From contig NZ_PIRZ01000002.1 of assembly GCF_003048575.1 (NCBI RefSeq), positions 124,001 to 188,000 of the forward strand: a stretch of 64,000 bases of DNA, given 5' to 3'. Of this stretch, positions 9,581-18,520 are shown piece after piece; within the stretch, counting starts at the first letter, position 1; the number at the start of each line of letters is the position of its first letter. Both the position numbers and the translations under genes were made by a program. The notes under the pieces were generated by a model. The model saw only the letters and a program-made list of their open reading frames with translations, was not told where the DNA came from and did no database searches. This DNA comes from Campylobacter concisus (GTDB lineage: Bacteria > Campylobacterota > Campylobacteria > Campylobacterales > Campylobacteraceae).

Positions 9581-10282
9581 TTATCCTTGTTTATTAAAAT
9601 TTTCAACATTTTTTTGCGTATAAATTTTCATCGATGGAAATTCTAAGGCACTTAGCTTGTCATATCCTTCTTCATTAAAAACACATCCCGTATCGATATT
9701 TGCGCTATTTGTATAGAGCTTAGCCTCGCGCACTGGCGTGTGGCCATAGACATTAAATATGCCTTCAACTTGCATCATATCGCCTCTGCCTGATAGTACA
9801 TGCCTTCTAAACTCATCTCTTGAGCTATCATCATCTCTTAAAGTCCAAAATTTACCAACAGCCGAGTGCGAAACGACCAAATGCTCGCCATTTTGGTTTT
9901 TACACTCTTTAAACTCCAGATAAACTGGCCTTGTTTCTAAAAAATCCACATGCCTTTGCTTAAACTCCACACTTTGTCCAAGGTATGATCTATATGTCTC
10001 TTCTCCGCCGTTTCCAAAGAACCAGCTCCTGTCAAATGGCACTTTGTTGTTTAGAAATTCAAGTTTATTACTTAGCAGCCTGCGCTCATGATTTCCCATT
10101 ACCATTTTATAGTTATTTTGCATGATAAGCTCGACTACATCGCAACTAAAAAGCCCCCGATCTATCACATCTCCGACAAAGCAAATTTGTGATTTTTCTT
10201 TGTCTGGAAACTGCTTGATAAGCTCTAAAAGTGTGTTAAAACAGCCGTGCACATCGCCTATAATATAAATTTGCTCGCTCAA
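9581..10282 (-). CDS. Calcineurin-like metallophosphoesterase
   Basis: 233 residues with the complete PPP-type metal-binding set: GDVHG (about 8-12), GDVIDRG (about 37-43) and GNHERR (about 68-73), with later His residues in VVSHSA and YGHTP. Such proteins are bacterial serine/threonine phosphatases (PrpE-like) or ApaH-like dinucleoside tetraphosphatases; the short length and motif spacing do not separate these. Cytoplasmic. Heads a two-gene unit with the hypothetical gene that follows. Confidence 0.85.
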   Translation of the reverse strand: MSEQIYIIGDVHGCFNTLLELIKQFPDKEKSQICFVGDVIDRGLFSCDVVELIMQNNYKMVMGNHERRLLSNKLEFLNNKVPFDRSWFFGNGGEETYRSYLGQSVEFKQRHVDFLETRPVYLEFKECKNQNGEHLVVSHSAVGKFWTLRDDDSSRDEFRRHVLSGRGDMMQVEGIFNVYGHTPVREAKLYTNSANIDTGCVFNEEGYDKLSALEFPSMKIYTQKNVENFNKQG

Positions 10283-10437
10283 TTTTTCTCCTTTGTGCCA
10301 AATTTTAGTCTATTAAGCTTAAAAATGTAGTGTTAAAAAACACTTTTGTATAGCTGTACTATATTGGCGTAATGCTAGCGATATATAAAGTTAAAACCTA
10401 GTAAAAGATATTTAAAATTTAAGGAATTTAAAGTAGA

Positions 10438-10455
10438 AGGGAGCCTAAGCTCCCT
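10438..10455 (-). terminator. Terminator of the aldehyde dehydrogenase gene
   Basis: AGGGAGC-CTAA-GCTCCCT, a 7-bp GC-rich hairpin starting 5 nt after the stop codon and followed on the minus strand by T-rich sequence. Between it and the phosphoesterase start (10283-10437) I see only AT-rich promoter-like DNA and a weak 6-bp hairpin. Confidence 0.65.
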
Positions 10456-10459
10456 AAAA

Positions 10460-11935
10460 TCATTGTGCGTAAAAGCCGCTAACCTTACCGGTTAGGTCAA
10501 TCATTATATTTTTCATTTGAGTGTAGTGCTCAAGGATGATTTTGTGAGTTTCTCGGCCGATACCTGAGTTTTTATAGCCGCCAAATGGGCTGCCTGCTGG
10601 GATTTGGTTATAGGTGTTGATCCAGACTCTGCCAGTCTCCATAGACCTTGCAACGCGGAGCGCTTTTGTGATGTCTTGCGTGAAAATTCCGCCACCAAGG
10701 CCATATTCGCTATCATTTACCATTTTGATAAGCTCGGCTTCATCTTTAAATTTAATGACAACGCCAACTGGGCCAAAAATTTCTTCCTGAGCTACTCTCA
10801 TGTCGTTTGTCACATCAACTAGCAGTGTTGGCTCGACAAATGCGCCCTTGTCGCAACCATTTGCTGTGTAGGCTTTACCACCGACTGCCACTTTTGCACC
10901 TTCTTTTTTGCCGATCTCAACGTAGTTTAGAATTTGCTCAGCTTGTTTTTTATTGATTTGTGAGCCCATTTGAGTGCTAGGATCGAGTGGATCGCCAACT
11001 TTTATGGTACTAAATTTCTTAACCGCAGCCTCTATAAATTTGTCGTAAAAGCTCTCTTCTACGAAAATTCTTGAACCTGCGCAGCAAACTTGACCTTGGT
11101 TAAACAAAATTCCAAGCTGAAGGCCGTCAAGCGCCTTGTCTAAATTTGCATCGTTAAAGAAGATGTTTGCGCTCTTGCCACCAAGCTCAAGTGTGGCTGG
11201 TATGATACGTCTAGCTGCTGCTATGGCGATATCGCGGCCGATCTCGGTTGAACCAGTAAACGCTAGCTTGTCAAGGCCTGGGTGGTTTTTGATCCACTCG
11301 CCACTCTTACTGCCTCTGCCGGTTACGATGTTTATTAAACCTTTTGGTAAAATTTTATCTATCAGCCTAAATAGCTCAAGCACACTTAGACTTGTCTCGC
11401 TTGAAGGCTTAAATACGCTCGCATCGCCAGCTGCGATCACTGGAGCTAGCTTCCAAGCTGCCATTAAAAATGGAAAATTCCAAGGCACGATCTGCCCCAC
11501 AACTCCTAGTGGCTCGCGTAAAACGATAGAGAGTTGTTTCTCGTCAAGCACGTTTGCGCTGCCTTCTTCGCCCATTATAACGCCAGCAAAGTACCTAAAA
11601 TGCTCTGCTGCAAAAGGAATATCAACATTTAGCGTCTCACGGATCGGCTTACCGTTGTCCATGCTCTCGACTTTTGCTAAATGCTCTTTGTTTTCATCGA
11701 TTATGTCAGCGATCTTGTTTAGCAGTTTTGCTCGCTCGCTAATTGTAGTGTGTTTAAATTTCTTAAAAGCCTCACGTGCAGCACGAACTGCATCACTTAC
11801 ATCTTCTTCAGTCGCATCTGCGATCTTTGCAAGGTGATCGCCGTTTGCTGGATTTTTTGCATCAAGGGTAGCGCCGTCTTTTGCGTCGCGCCACTCACCA
11901 TTTATGAAAAGCCCATATTTTTCTAGTAACTTCAT
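10460..11935 (-). CDS. NAD(P)+-dependent aldehyde dehydrogenase
   Basis: A 491-residue class-1/2-type aldehyde dehydrogenase oxidising an aldehyde to the carboxylate. Seen: the Rossmann region with VPWNFPF, TLELGGKS carrying the general-base Glu, and FNQGQVCCAGSR with the catalytic Cys near residue 300; the C-terminal oligomerisation stretch ends in SGIGRETH. It resembles the ExaC/AldB acetaldehyde group, but the substrate cannot be read from sequence. Monocistronic: it has its own promoter at 11968 and terminator at 10438. ATG start 5 nt or so after a GAGGAGAA ribosome site. Confidence 0.93.
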   Translation of the reverse strand: MKLLEKYGLFINGEWRDAKDGATLDAKNPANGDHLAKIADATEEDVSDAVRAAREAFKKFKHTTISERAKLLNKIADIIDENKEHLAKVESMDNGKPIRETLNVDIPFAAEHFRYFAGVIMGEEGSANVLDEKQLSIVLREPLGVVGQIVPWNFPFLMAAWKLAPVIAAGDASVFKPSSETSLSVLELFRLIDKILPKGLINIVTGRGSKSGEWIKNHPGLDKLAFTGSTEIGRDIAIAAARRIIPATLELGGKSANIFFNDANLDKALDGLQLGILFNQGQVCCAGSRIFVEESFYDKFIEAAVKKFSTIKVGDPLDPSTQMGSQINKKQAEQILNYVEIGKKEGAKVAVGGKAYTANGCDKGAFVEPTLLVDVTNDMRVAQEEIFGPVGVVIKFKDEAELIKMVNDSEYGLGGGIFTQDITKALRVARSMETGRVWINTYNQIPAGSPFGGYKNSGIGRETHKIILEHYTQMKNIMIDLTGKVSGFYAQ

Positions 11936-11967
11936 ACTTTTCTCCTCGATTAAGATTTTGTAAAAGG

Positions 11968-11973
11968 ATTATA
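11968..11973 (-). promoter_or_regulatory. -10 box (TATAAT) of the aldehyde dehydrogenase gene
   Basis: Minus-strand TATAAT 32 bp before the ATG in an otherwise very AT-rich intergenic stretch, followed by the strong GAGGAGAA ribosome-binding site. No -35 box is evident, as is usual in Campylobacter. Confidence 0.6.
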
Positions 11974-12060
11974 ATATTAATAAAATTTATCAAAAATAAA
12001 TTTTTGCTATAAATTATCTTTTTTAATAAAATTTATTATCTAATATAAGAAATTTTGGAT

Positions 12061-13236
12061 TTAGTCCTTCCAAGAGAGTGAAAAGGTAGTTTCTTTACCA
12101 AGTTCGCTTTGGCATTTTACGACGATATCATTTTTCTTGCAGCACTCTTTAACTAAATTTAGCCCTATGCCAAATCCGCCTTGATCTTCGTTAAATCTCG
12201 TGTAGCGATCAAAAATTTGTAGCTGTTGCTCTTTGCTGATGCCATGTCCAAGGTTGCTTATGCTAAAGAAATTTGGCTCTAAAACGATGCGTACTTCTGA
12301 ATTTTGCGCTGCATATTTTGCGGCATTACTTAGGAGATTATCTAAAATTTTGCTCATATCCTCAAGGTCTGCGTTTATGAAGCTAGGCTTTAGGCTGGTG
12401 TCTATCTTAAGGCCACGTTTGGCAAAAAATGGCGAGAAATAGTTCAGTCTTTGCGTGGTTAGTAAATTTAGATCTATGAGCTCTTTTTTGCTTGGCTTAT
12501 CTAGATTAAAGCTTAGATGAACGAGCGCGTCATAAATGTTATTTAGGCTCTTTGCGGCAAGGCTGATATTGTTAAAGCGCTTTAAATTTCGCTCATTTAG
12601 GTTGTCAAGATCGGCTGTTTCTATGCTCATCGAGATGACGCTTAGAGGCGTGTTTATCTCGTGTGTTGAGTCTTTTATAAAGCGGTTTAGCGTATCTATC
12701 TTTTCATAAAGCGGTCTTAGGCTTAGTTTTGCGAGGTAAAAGGCGACAAAGAGCAGGGCAAAAAAGAAAAAGAGCGCCTTTAGCATGGTTGAAATTTGTA
12801 AAGATAAAATTTCAGCCTTGATATCTTTGCCAACTAGAAAAATATCTGCGTATGAGAGCTCGTCTGTGGTGTTGTCGTCCATGTACTGGATCTTTTCAAA
12901 TATCGCGACTTTGCCGTCTATCAAATTTACATTTTTGCTTTTGTCGATTTTTTGGCAGTCAAAGTCTTTATAAATTTTCTCGCCATTTTTTAGCACGATG
13001 CAAGCATGCACGCCTTTTTCTTTTGTTAGACTTGAAATTGAATCAAGTCCATTCATTCTAGCTTTCATGTAAATGCCCATTTTTATCTCTTTTAAAGACT
13101 TCACCTCGTTTAAAATGAGCGCTTCTTTTTTGTTTTTATAGTCATGTATGAAAAAATATCCTAAAAATAGCACAGTGCTAACAAGATAGAGGGATAAAAT
13201 TTTAAATAAAATTTGCGTCTTTTCAGACATAGACAT
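12061..13236 (-). CDS. Two-component sensor histidine kinase
   Basis: Inner-membrane sensor kinase. Two transmembrane helices (about residues 9-30 and 150-171) flank a periplasmic domain of about 115 residues with a Cys pair. The H-box is STHEINTPLSV (His192), followed by N-box LDNLLSNAAKYA and G-boxes GHGI and GGFGIGLNLV. I place the start at the ATG at 13236 because GGGGA lies 5 nt upstream; a GTG at 13248 would add four residues. It overlaps the regulator gene by 14 nt, so the two are translationally coupled. Signal unknown; the adjacent Met-rich protein hints at a metal or envelope cue (inference). Confidence 0.9.
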   Translation of the reverse strand: MSMSEKTQILFKILSLYLVSTVLFLGYFFIHDYKNKKEALILNEVKSLKEIKMGIYMKARMNGLDSISSLTKEKGVHACIVLKNGEKIYKDFDCQKIDKSKNVNLIDGKVAIFEKIQYMDDNTTDELSYADIFLVGKDIKAEILSLQISTMLKALFFFFALLFVAFYLAKLSLRPLYEKIDTLNRFIKDSTHEINTPLSVISMSIETADLDNLNERNLKRFNNISLAAKSLNNIYDALVHLSFNLDKPSKKELIDLNLLTTQRLNYFSPFFAKRGLKIDTSLKPSFINADLEDMSKILDNLLSNAAKYAAQNSEVRIVLEPNFFSISNLGHGISKEQQLQIFDRYTRFNEDQGGFGIGLNLVKECCKKNDIVVKCQSELGKETTFSLSWKD

Positions 13237-13885
13237 AGCCGTCCCCACGCCTATTTAATATGGCATCTTTGCCTAAAATTTGGCGTAAATTTTTGATATA
13301 GACACGAAGGCTAAGCTCGCTTGGCTCCTCGTCAAATTTCCAAATTTTATTAAAAATTTCATCTTTGGTTAAAATTTTGCCTTTGTTTTGCAAAAATAGG
13401 GCGAGTAGGTCGCTCTCTTTGCTCGAGATATTTACATTTTCGCCGTTTTTACTTAGGGTTTTGCTCTGTGGGTGAAAGCAAAGATCATCTAAAATTTTGA
13501 TATCTTCGCCGTTTTGGTGTGAGAAATTTCTCTTTAGAAGTGCTTGTATACGTATGAGTAGTTCTTTTAGCTCAAATGGCTTTTTTAGATAGTCGTCGCA
13601 GCCACTTTTGTAGCCTTTTTCAAGATCATCAATGGTATTTAGCGAGGTGGTAAAGATGCTAGGTGCGCTAACACCTAGCTCTCTTAAGGAAGAAAGAAGT
13701 GAAAAGCCATCTCCTTGTGGGATTTTGACGTCAAGTATAAGCAGGTCGAAATTTTGCTCGTAGGCGAGATCAAGTGCATCTTTGGCATTATCTGAAGTAG
13801 TGACCTTATAGCCATTTTCGCTTAGATACTCACTGATGAGATCAAGTAAAATTTCATCATCTTCAACGAGCAAAATTCTAACCAT
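13223..13885 (-). CDS. OmpR-family response regulator
   Basis: Receiver domain with Asp9-Asp10 pocket, phospho-acceptor Asp in LLILDVKIP (about residue 52), and Lys in DDYLKKPFE; then a C-terminal winged helix (SKESDLLALFLQNKGKILTKDEIF ... LRVYIKNLRQILG). I prefer the ATG at 13885, with AAGG 6 nt upstream, over the adjacent TTG at 13888. The gene lies 9 nt after the MXKDX-repeat gene and overlaps its kinase, so the three genes read as one operon. Confidence 0.92.
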   Translation of the reverse strand: MVRILLVEDDEILLDLISEYLSENGYKVTTSDNAKDALDLAYEQNFDLLILDVKIPQGDGFSLLSSLRELGVSAPSIFTTSLNTIDDLEKGYKSGCDDYLKKPFELKELLIRIQALLKRNFSHQNGEDIKILDDLCFHPQSKTLSKNGENVNISSKESDLLALFLQNKGKILTKDEIFNKIWKFDEEPSELSLRVYIKNLRQILGKDAILNRRGDGYVYV

Positions 13886-13894
13886 CAAGCACCT

Positions 13895-14149
13895 TTACAT
13901 ACCTTTTTTCATTTCGTCTTTTTTCATACCCATGTCGTCTTTCTTCATTTCATCTTTCATGCCCATGTCATCTTTTTTCATTTCATCTTTTTTTATCATG
14001 GGTTTTTTGCCCATGTCATCTTTCATCATCTGCTCTTTCTTCATCATCTCGTCTTTGCCCATGTCATCTTTTTTCATCATTTCAGTAGCATTTGCAAGAC
14101 CACCAAGCATAAACATAGCACCAAGTGCAACTAGTAGTAATTTCTTCAT
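13895..14149 (-). CDS. Periplasmic MXKDX-repeat (Met/Lys/Asp-rich) protein
   Basis: 84 residues: signal peptide (LLLVALGAMFMLGGLANA) and then about 60 residues made only of M, K, D, E, G with a few others, in repeats such as MKKDDMG and MKKDEM. This matches the known low-complexity family of pentapeptide MXKDX repeat proteins, whose function is not established. The Met and acidic residues suggest binding of metal ions such as copper, or an unfolded charged buffer (inference). A strong AAGGAGA precedes the ATG. It is the first gene of the operon with the two-component system. Confidence 0.85.
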   Translation of the reverse strand: MKKLLLVALGAMFMLGGLANATEMMKKDDMGKDEMMKKEQMMKDDMGKKPMIKKDEMKKDDMGMKDEMKKDDMGMKKDEMKKGM

Positions 14150-14211
14150 AACGTCTCCTTTAAATGAAATATGATGAAATACTATCTCTTTAGTGTTAAG
14201 TGAGTGTGAAT

Positions 14212-15117
14212 TTACGCAAATACAAAATATATAACTGGAAGCGTGATAAATGAAAAAAGCACGCCTATGGCCACTGATGAGATGGCTAGCGAGCTATCAA
14301 GCCCAGCTTTTATGACCATCGCACTTGCAAGGGCTGATGTTGGCATTGCACATTGAAAGAGACCAACGACCCAAGTTTTGCTCATCTGGATACCTGAGAC
14401 TTTTAATATGATGAAAAATACGATAGCTGGCAAGATCATCTTACATAAAAGCACGACGCTAACGCCCTTATATGTGCTTGTGATGCTATTGAAATTTAAT
14501 CCAACACCGATAGCAAAAAGTGCTACCGGAGTGACGCTGCCTTCAAACATCCTAAGTGGCGCAAAGATAAATTCTGGCAAAGGGACTTCTTTTAAGATAA
14601 GAGCCATAATAAGCGCGATAAATGGTGGAAATTTTAAAATTTTCATCGTATTTTGAAATAGTGAAACCTTCTCTGGTGCAGCAAAAGAGAGGATAAGTGG
14701 CCCAAGGATCGAAAGTGGGATACCAGTGGCTATTTGATCGTAAAAGATGACTTCATTTACCATCGCATCGCCAAAGAAGCCTTGAATGACAGGCATACCG
14801 ACAAATAGGGTATTACCAAAAAGGCTTAACATGACCATACTAACAGTTGTTACTTTAGTAAATTTAAAGATCTTACCAAGTACCAACGCCATGACAGCAC
14901 TGATAGCTGTTGAGCCAAAGCCAATTAAAATTGTATTTATAAGCGAAACATCGACGTTTACGTGATAAATTTTGTCAAAGATTAGCGCAGGCATTGCAAA
15001 ACAAAGGACAAAATCCACAAATGGGATCGAGTGCTTTTGCTCAACAATACCCACTTTTTTAGCAAAAAAACCAGTTGCGATTATGAAAAAAATTGCAAAA
15101 AGTGGAGTGAAATTCAT
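14212..15117 (-). CDS. AEC-family (auxin efflux carrier-like) transporter
   Basis: A 301-residue inner-membrane protein of the AEC family with about ten hydrophobic helices (NFTPLFAIFFIIATGFFAKK at the start, FQCAMPTSALASAMVIKAG near the end, the latter typical of the family). Bacterial members export or exchange small carboxylates such as malate or malonate; substrate here unknown. Encoded upstream of, and in the same direction as, the MXKDX operon, with 62 nt between, so probably a separate unit. Confidence 0.88.
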   Translation of the reverse strand: MNFTPLFAIFFIIATGFFAKKVGIVEQKHSIPFVDFVLCFAMPALIFDKIYHVNVDVSLINTILIGFGSTAISAVMALVLGKIFKFTKVTTVSMVMLSLFGNTLFVGMPVIQGFFGDAMVNEVIFYDQIATGIPLSILGPLILSFAAPEKVSLFQNTMKILKFPPFIALIMALILKEVPLPEFIFAPLRMFEGSVTPVALFAIGVGLNFNSITSTYKGVSVVLLCKMILPAIVFFIILKVSGIQMSKTWVVGLFQCAMPTSALASAMVIKAGLDSSLAISSVAIGVLFSFITLPVIYFVFA

Positions 15118-15215
15118 AGCATTTCTCTTTTAAATCTAAATTTTACGGAAAATTGATTATAGGACCCATAAGATTAAATTACAATAAACCTTTTTTAAAA
15201 TTTGCTCTCAAAAAT

Positions 15216-16985
15216 TTATGCCTTAATATCAACCTTTTTATAAAATTTATCTCTCTCATCTATCTTTTCTTTACTCTTTAAATCATTCTCAAGATAGCTG
15301 ATATTATAAATTTCTCTTGTAGATATGCTTTTGCCATTATTTAGACTGATTAAAAATTTACTCTCAAATTTATTAGATAGATTGGCAATGGCGATCGCTC
15401 CGGCATCTTTTAGACTTACGATTTTATCACCTTGCATGAAGCCAATATCCTTAAAATCCAAGCTATTTAGCTGCACATTATTCATCTCTTTTGCCTCTAA
15501 ATTTATGCTAGTTTTTAGCTCACTCGATGTATTTAGCTTGCCAGTATCGTTATAAAGCTCTTTTACGTCTATCTCTCTACCACTATCAAATTTTAGTCTT
15601 ATGGTGCCATCTTTGTTTAGCTTCATAGCTATGACGCTATCGCTATCTTGCAAAGATGTGGCAGCTGTGGCTTCATTTGTTATAAAAGCCTTTTTTACTT
15701 TTTTTAAATTTGAGATACTAAACTCAAGCCCAGTTGCTTGTTTAAATTCATTTTCCATCGCGATCATTTTGGCTGATTTTGTCTTTTCAAGCTTTGATAT
15801 ATAAGCGTCCACATTTTCTTCAAATTTCTTTAAATTATTGCCAAGATTTTCTATCATTTTGTTGTATGCGTCAAACTCAGCGTTATAATCTTTGTAAAAT
15901 TTCATAAAACTATCTTTTTGAAATTTTGTATATGAGAAATTTTCATCTTTTTTGTAATCTTTGCTCGGCTCAATGATCGGATTAAACTCGCTTAGTCTTG
16001 CAGTGTCATCAAAACCCACTTTAAGATAGGCAAAATTTTTAAAAGAGCTATCTTTGCCAAAGATATTATTGTGTCTTAGATCGACCCAGCCGTCATTTTG
16101 GGCATATTTTTTAAAGAAATTATTTATATCATTTTTCTCTATCTTTTCATATCTGTTTTCTGCAGCGAACAAAGTATTTGGATCTGAGGCGTAGTAAGAG
16201 TGCCTATAATCAATATCTTTTGTATCCACGTAAAGATCGGGATTATTTGTGATCGTTGCTTTACGATTTAGCTCTTCTCTTTCTATTTGGTTGTGATTTA
16301 TGACATTTGTGCTGATAAACTGTCTAAGATCAACCCTTGGCATCACATCGCTTAAATTTGCTATTTTTTCATTTCCGTCTTTGTCATAACCCCTTACTTT
16401 TAACTTATCAAAGAGTATATCTTTTTGATCTAGTACACCGTCATTGTTGCTATCAAAGCTAAAAAGATAGCTATTATTTTCTAATTTTGTAGTGCCAAGT
16501 TTGTCGTTATCGCCGTAAATATCTAAAAATACTTCTACTTCGCCATATTTTGTTTTTAGAGTGTTTGAATAGGCGTAATCGTTTAAATTTTTAAATTTTG
16601 TATTTTCTAAGTATCCACTTTTTAGTGTAGATAGCATACTGCTGCTATCTGAAGCTTTTATATTTTTAAAGTAGGCATTTTCATTAAAATGATAGCCTTT
16701 AGAAAGCTCATCGGAGTAAATTTTATTGTTGCTGTAGATGAGATTTTTTGAGTAGTTATTTAAAATTTCTTCTACTTTTTGTAGGATTTTGTATCTGTTT
16801 TGCTCTTTGATCTCGGAATCAGTGATGTTTATAACTTTGCTTGCTTTGATACTTTCTTTTAAATTTGAAATTTGTTCGTTATTTATCTCTAAACCTTGTT
16901 TATCCTTAAAGGTATGGAGCATATCTGTAGGATTTTCTAAATCTTTTAAATTTATAAAGTTATATTTTAAAGGTGTAATATTCAT
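15216..16985 (-). CDS. Hypothetical protein with EF-hand-like loops (589 aa)
   Basis: I do not recognise the family. There is no signal peptide or transmembrane helix; the protein is Lys/Asn-rich and largely helical. Residues 178-189 (DSNNDGVLDQKD) fit a calcium-binding EF-hand loop, and DKDGNEK at 201-207 is a partial second one. The surrounding arrangement resembles the calcium-binding segment of large secreted RTX-like proteins (inference). Residues 400-430 are a coiled-coil-like stretch. The C-terminal third has a repeated pattern of short beta segments ending in KFESKFLISLNNGKS. Monocistronic; ATG start. Confidence 0.7.
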   Translation of the reverse strand: MNITPLKYNFINLKDLENPTDMLHTFKDKQGLEINNEQISNLKESIKASKVINITDSEIKEQNRYKILQKVEEILNNYSKNLIYSNNKIYSDELSKGYHFNENAYFKNIKASDSSSMLSTLKSGYLENTKFKNLNDYAYSNTLKTKYGEVEVFLDIYGDNDKLGTTKLENNSYLFSFDSNNDGVLDQKDILFDKLKVRGYDKDGNEKIANLSDVMPRVDLRQFISTNVINHNQIEREELNRKATITNNPDLYVDTKDIDYRHSYYASDPNTLFAAENRYEKIEKNDINNFFKKYAQNDGWVDLRHNNIFGKDSSFKNFAYLKVGFDDTARLSEFNPIIEPSKDYKKDENFSYTKFQKDSFMKFYKDYNAEFDAYNKMIENLGNNLKKFEENVDAYISKLEKTKSAKMIAMENEFKQATGLEFSISNLKKVKKAFITNEATAATSLQDSDSVIAMKLNKDGTIRLKFDSGREIDVKELYNDTGKLNTSSELKTSINLEAKEMNNVQLNSLDFKDIGFMQGDKIVSLKDAGAIAIANLSNKFESKFLISLNNGKSISTREIYNISYLENDLKSKEKIDERDKFYKKVDIKA

Positions 16986-17051
16986 CTAAAATCCTTTTTA
17001 AAGATGTTGCAGATAATATCGGATAAATTTAGAAAGTATTTAGACGTATAA

Positions 17052-17138
17052 TGGTGCCCGAGGTCGGACTCGAACCGACACAAGGTTGCCCTTACCAGAT
17101 TTTGAGTCTGGCGCGTCTACCAGTTTCACCACTCGGGC
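17052..17138 (-). tRNA. tRNA-Leu (CAA)
   Basis: Full cloverleaf on the minus strand: acceptor GCCCGAG/CTCGGGC, anticodon stem CCAGA/TCTGG with loop CTCAAAA giving anticodon CAA (reads UUG), a long variable arm typical of leucine, T-loop GTTCGAGTC, and encoded CCA. Confidence 0.97.
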
Positions 17139-17172
17139 TAAGTTAAGATTTGAAATTAAAATTGCGTGAGAT

Positions 17173-17198
17173 AAAAAAAGGGGGAGGAGGACTCCCCT
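17173..17198 (-). terminator. Rho-independent terminator of the HU gene
   Basis: On the minus strand AGGGGAG-TCCTC-CTCCCCC is followed by seven T residues, about 10 nt after the HU stop codon: a classic intrinsic terminator. Confidence 0.88.
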
Positions 17199-17207
17199 AA
17201 AAAGAAA

Positions 17208-17510
17208 TTATTTCTTTTTACCTTTTTTAGCAGCACCAGCAGCAACTGCTTCTTTAAGTTTTTTGCCAACTTTGAACTTAACTGCTTTGCTAGCAGGAAC
17301 ATCGATAACTTTTTTAGTTCCAGGAACTCTAGCTTTTCTTGCAGCTCTGTCAGCAGTACCGAAAGTACCAAAGCCTATAAAGCTAATTGTATCGCCTTTT
17401 TCAAGAACTGCTTGGATTGTCTCCAAAGTAGCATCAACAACTTTTAGAGTATCTTTTTTTGAAAGACCAGCCTTATCGGCAACAGCTTGAATAAATTCAG
17501 CTTTTTTCAT
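17208..17510 (-). CDS. hup: HU-family nucleoid protein
   Basis: 100 residues with the HU/IHF fold: helix-turn-helix base MKKAEFIQAVADKAGLSK, central GFGTFGTADRAARKARVPGTKKVIDVPASKAVKF with the DNA-clasping arm, and a lysine-rich tail (GAAKKGKKK) that extends beyond typical HU. It binds DNA without strong sequence preference and compacts the nucleoid. Monocistronic, with an intrinsic terminator. Confidence 0.96.
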   Translation of the reverse strand: MKKAEFIQAVADKAGLSKKDTLKVVDATLETIQAVLEKGDTISFIGFGTFGTADRAARKARVPGTKKVIDVPASKAVKFKVGKKLKEAVAAGAAKKGKKK

Positions 17511-17634
17511 GAACCATCCTTTTAAGAAGTTATGTGGCTATATTACACTCTTTTAAAAAAAAATACAATACTTTTTCCCTAAATTTAGCTCTTTTTTACA
17601 TTTTTTTAACAAAAAATGCAATTTTTTTAAAAAT

Positions 17635-18381
17635 TTACTCGCAAATTTCAAACATAAGCTCGGTCTTTAGCCCAATCTTTTTCATATCAATAAGTCTTAA
17701 ATTTTTAAAATTTAAGCTCATTAGTTCATTTTTACTTTTTACAAATTTATTTGCGATCTCATGCAAAACTCTGCCTCTATACGCTTTTGCGTGATGACTC
17801 ACTATTTTTTTATTTTTTACAAAACAAAAAGTTATGTATTCTTTTTTTATAGTGTAAAATTTTTCATAAAACTTAGCTCTAAGGTCTAAAATCTCATCAT
17901 TTTGCAAAAAATCATTAACCGCTTTACTAAAATTTTTTTCATAAAATTTTGAAATTTCAAAGCCACCTAGCTTTTCACCTTGCTTTAGTTTGTATTCTGG
18001 TATCTCATCTTTTGCTAAGATAGGCCCAAATAAATTTGAAAATATTAAAACATTATTATCTATATATTTTTGTACCTCATTGTCTAAACCACGATAGTTT
18101 AGATGCTTATAAGCCACACCATCATACCTTAAAATAGCTTTTATGCTGCCTTTTTGAGATAGACTTTCTCGCAACTGCTTGCTCTCTTCAAGCTCTTTTA
18201 GTCCAAAAAGCTTTTTTATCTCGTCTAAATTTGCGTTTTTTAAAAACTCATCGTATTTGTTTAAAATTTCAACTCTTTTGTCAAAAAGTTCTGGAAATAT
18301 CAAATCCTTACCATTAAATTTATTATTTGTATTTAGAGAAATTTTACTTTCGCTTGGAGAAAAGAGAATTTTTAATGCCAT
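17635..18381 (-). CDS. yaaA: YaaA-family peroxide-stress protein
   Basis: 248 residues of the YaaA/UPF0246 family, opening with ILFSPSESK and containing IKAILRYDGVAYKHLNYRGL and the C-terminal HHAKAYRGRVLHEI. E. coli YaaA limits intracellular iron during H2O2 stress and binds unusual DNA structures. The gene is divergent from flgL. Very AT-rich intergenic DNA on both sides holds nothing else I can name. Confidence 0.88.
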   Translation of the reverse strand: MALKILFSPSESKISLNTNNKFNGKDLIFPELFDKRVEILNKYDEFLKNANLDEIKKLFGLKELEESKQLRESLSQKGSIKAILRYDGVAYKHLNYRGLDNEVQKYIDNNVLIFSNLFGPILAKDEIPEYKLKQGEKLGGFEISKFYEKNFSKAVNDFLQNDEILDLRAKFYEKFYTIKKEYITFCFVKNKKIVSHHAKAYRGRVLHEIANKFVKSKNELMSLNFKNLRLIDMKKIGLKTELMFEICE

Positions 18382-18476
18382 TTTTCTTACCTATTTTATA
18401 TATAAATTTTTGTTGGATTATACAATAAACTTTTTGTGCTAAAAAAAATCAAATTTTTACCGATATAAAAACAAGC

Positions 18477-18490
18477 GGAATCATTTTTGC
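18477..18490 (+). promoter_or_regulatory. Sigma-54 (-24/-12) promoter of flgL
   Basis: CGGAATCATTTTTGCTT has GG and GC exactly 12 bp apart (GG at 18477, GC at 18489) with the TTGCTT -12 element, matching the RpoN consensus. It lies 31 bp before the flgL start, consistent with flagellar genes controlled by FlgR and RpoN. Confidence 0.8.
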
Positions 18491-18520
18491 TTAGAGTGAA
18501 TAAAAATTTAGGAAAAAATT

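Noticed and set aside
10315-10350. Hairpin AGTGTT-AAAA-AACACT with nearby T residues
   Set aside because: No plus-strand gene ends there and the stem is only 6 AT-rich base pairs; likely chance.
11136-11837. Open frame of 233 codons antisense to the aldehyde dehydrogenase gene
   Set aside because: It mirrors the codon pattern of a well-supported enzyme gene, has no ribosome site and no recognisable protein features.
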